DNA from: Bacillota bacterium
Lineage (GTDB): Bacteria; Bacillota; Clostridia; Lachnospirales; Lachnospiraceae
Reading direction: 5' to 3'
Assembly: GCA_023415595.1 (NCBI GenBank)
Contig: JAEZJW010000088.1
Span: 1 to 6,246, forward strand
Length of the DNA stretch: 6,246 nucleotides
A program made the position numbers and the translations under genes. The notes under the pieces were generated by a model, which was not told where the DNA came from, ran no database searches, and saw only the letters and a program-made list of their open reading frames with translations. Below, piece after piece: positions 5,934 to 6,246 of this stretch. Numbering within the stretch: position 1 is the stretch's first letter; every line of letters starts with the position of its first letter.

Positions 5934-5947
5934 TTTCTATATAGAAA
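5934..5947 (+). promoter_or_regulatory. 14-bp palindrome TTTCTATATAGAAA touching the response regulator RBS
   Basis: The palindrome is perfect and its right arm runs into the RBS (AAGGA, 5946-5950). As RNA it could form only a weak, loop-poor A/U hairpin, so strong translational control is doubtful. A DNA-binding site is the alternative. Confidence 0.3.
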
Positions 5948-5954
5948 GGATGAT

Positions 5955-6246
5955 ATGGTGAAAGAAAAAATCCTGGTCATTGAAGATGAGCATAAAATAG
6001 CAGATGCAATTGCATATGCGCTGAAAAGAGAAGGGTATACGGTTGAAACGGTCTATCGTGGGGATGAGGCCATCGATGTGCTGCGGGAATTCAATCCCGA
6101 GGCCATCATTCTGGATGTTATGCTTCCGGGGATGGATGGGTATGATATTCTTAAGAGGTTACAGAATGCGGCTCATATCGGTGTGATCATGCTGACAGCG
6201 AAGGAAGACATCGTCAATAAGATACTGGGGCTTGAGCTGGGGGCGG
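5955..6246 (+). CDS. Response regulator, OmpR/PhoB type, N-terminal receiver domain (3' end outside window)
   Basis: The first 97 residues form most of a CheY-like receiver domain. It shows the acidic pair Glu10-Asp11, phosphoacceptor Asp54 in IILDVMLPGMDGYDIL, and the switch threonine Thr81 in IMLTAKED. The stretch ending GLELGA just precedes where the conserved Lys-Pro would come, beyond the window. The segment VNKILGLELGA is characteristic of OmpR/PhoB-class regulators with a winged-helix output domain, but that domain is not visible here. The start is either ATG 5955 or GTG 5958: AAGGA (5946-5950) is 4 nt from the first and 7 nt from the second, so GTG is a real alternative. A partner histidine kinase probably lies downstream, as is usual. 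It diverges from the TetR operon and has its own promoter. Confidence 0.93.
   Translation, partial: MVKEKILVIEDEHKIADAIAYALKREGYTVETVYRGDEAIDVLREFNPEAIILDVMLPGMDGYDILKRLQNAAHIGVIMLTAKEDIVNKILGLELGA

Overview
The window looks like chromosomal DNA of a low- to mid-GC, probably spore-forming Firmicute. Strong Shine-Dalgarno sequences (AGGAGG, AAGGAGG), A+T-rich sigma-A-type promoters, a CotA-like multicopper oxidase and a GH9-type cellulase tail all point that way. The sequence alone does not decide between a cellulolytic clostridial (Lachnospiraceae-like) and a Paenibacillus-like host.

Layout, left to right. (1) Positions 2-664 (+) hold the C-terminal 220 residues of a glycoside hydrolase family 9 protein whose start lies outside the window. 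(2) Positions 797-2701 (+) encode a 634-residue CotA-like multicopper oxidase (laccase type). All ten expected copper-binding histidine/cysteine positions, the axial Met and a Lys-rich N-terminal extension are visible. (3) Positions 2715-2767 hold a two-tier hairpin between this gene and a convergent LysR-type regulator (2778-3662, -). (4) A divergent intergenic region with an interrupted palindrome at 3747-3772 separates the LysR gene from a DinB-superfamily protein (3797-4276, +), which ends in a clear intrinsic terminator. (5) A two-gene minus-strand operon follows: a TetR-family repressor (5085-5678) and a cysteine-containing flavodoxin-fold oxidoreductase (4356-5084). The stop codon of the first directly abuts the start codon of the second. 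A perfect 20-bp palindrome overlaps the -10 box of its promoter. (6) Divergently, an OmpR/PhoB-type response regulator begins at about 5955 (+) behind a good sigma-A-like promoter and runs off the right edge.

Functionally the window reads as a series of small, independently regulated units. The best-supported circuit is the self-regulated TetR-flavoprotein operon, a typical arrangement for sensing a small molecule or redox stress. The multicopper oxidase may be a spore-coat enzyme: it lacks an export signal, is related to CotA, and has a sigma-K-like -10 element upstream. I did not find a convincing new multi-gene system. The points most worth following up are the oxidase's N-terminal extension and promoter, the operators, and the unusual cysteine spacing in the flavoprotein.
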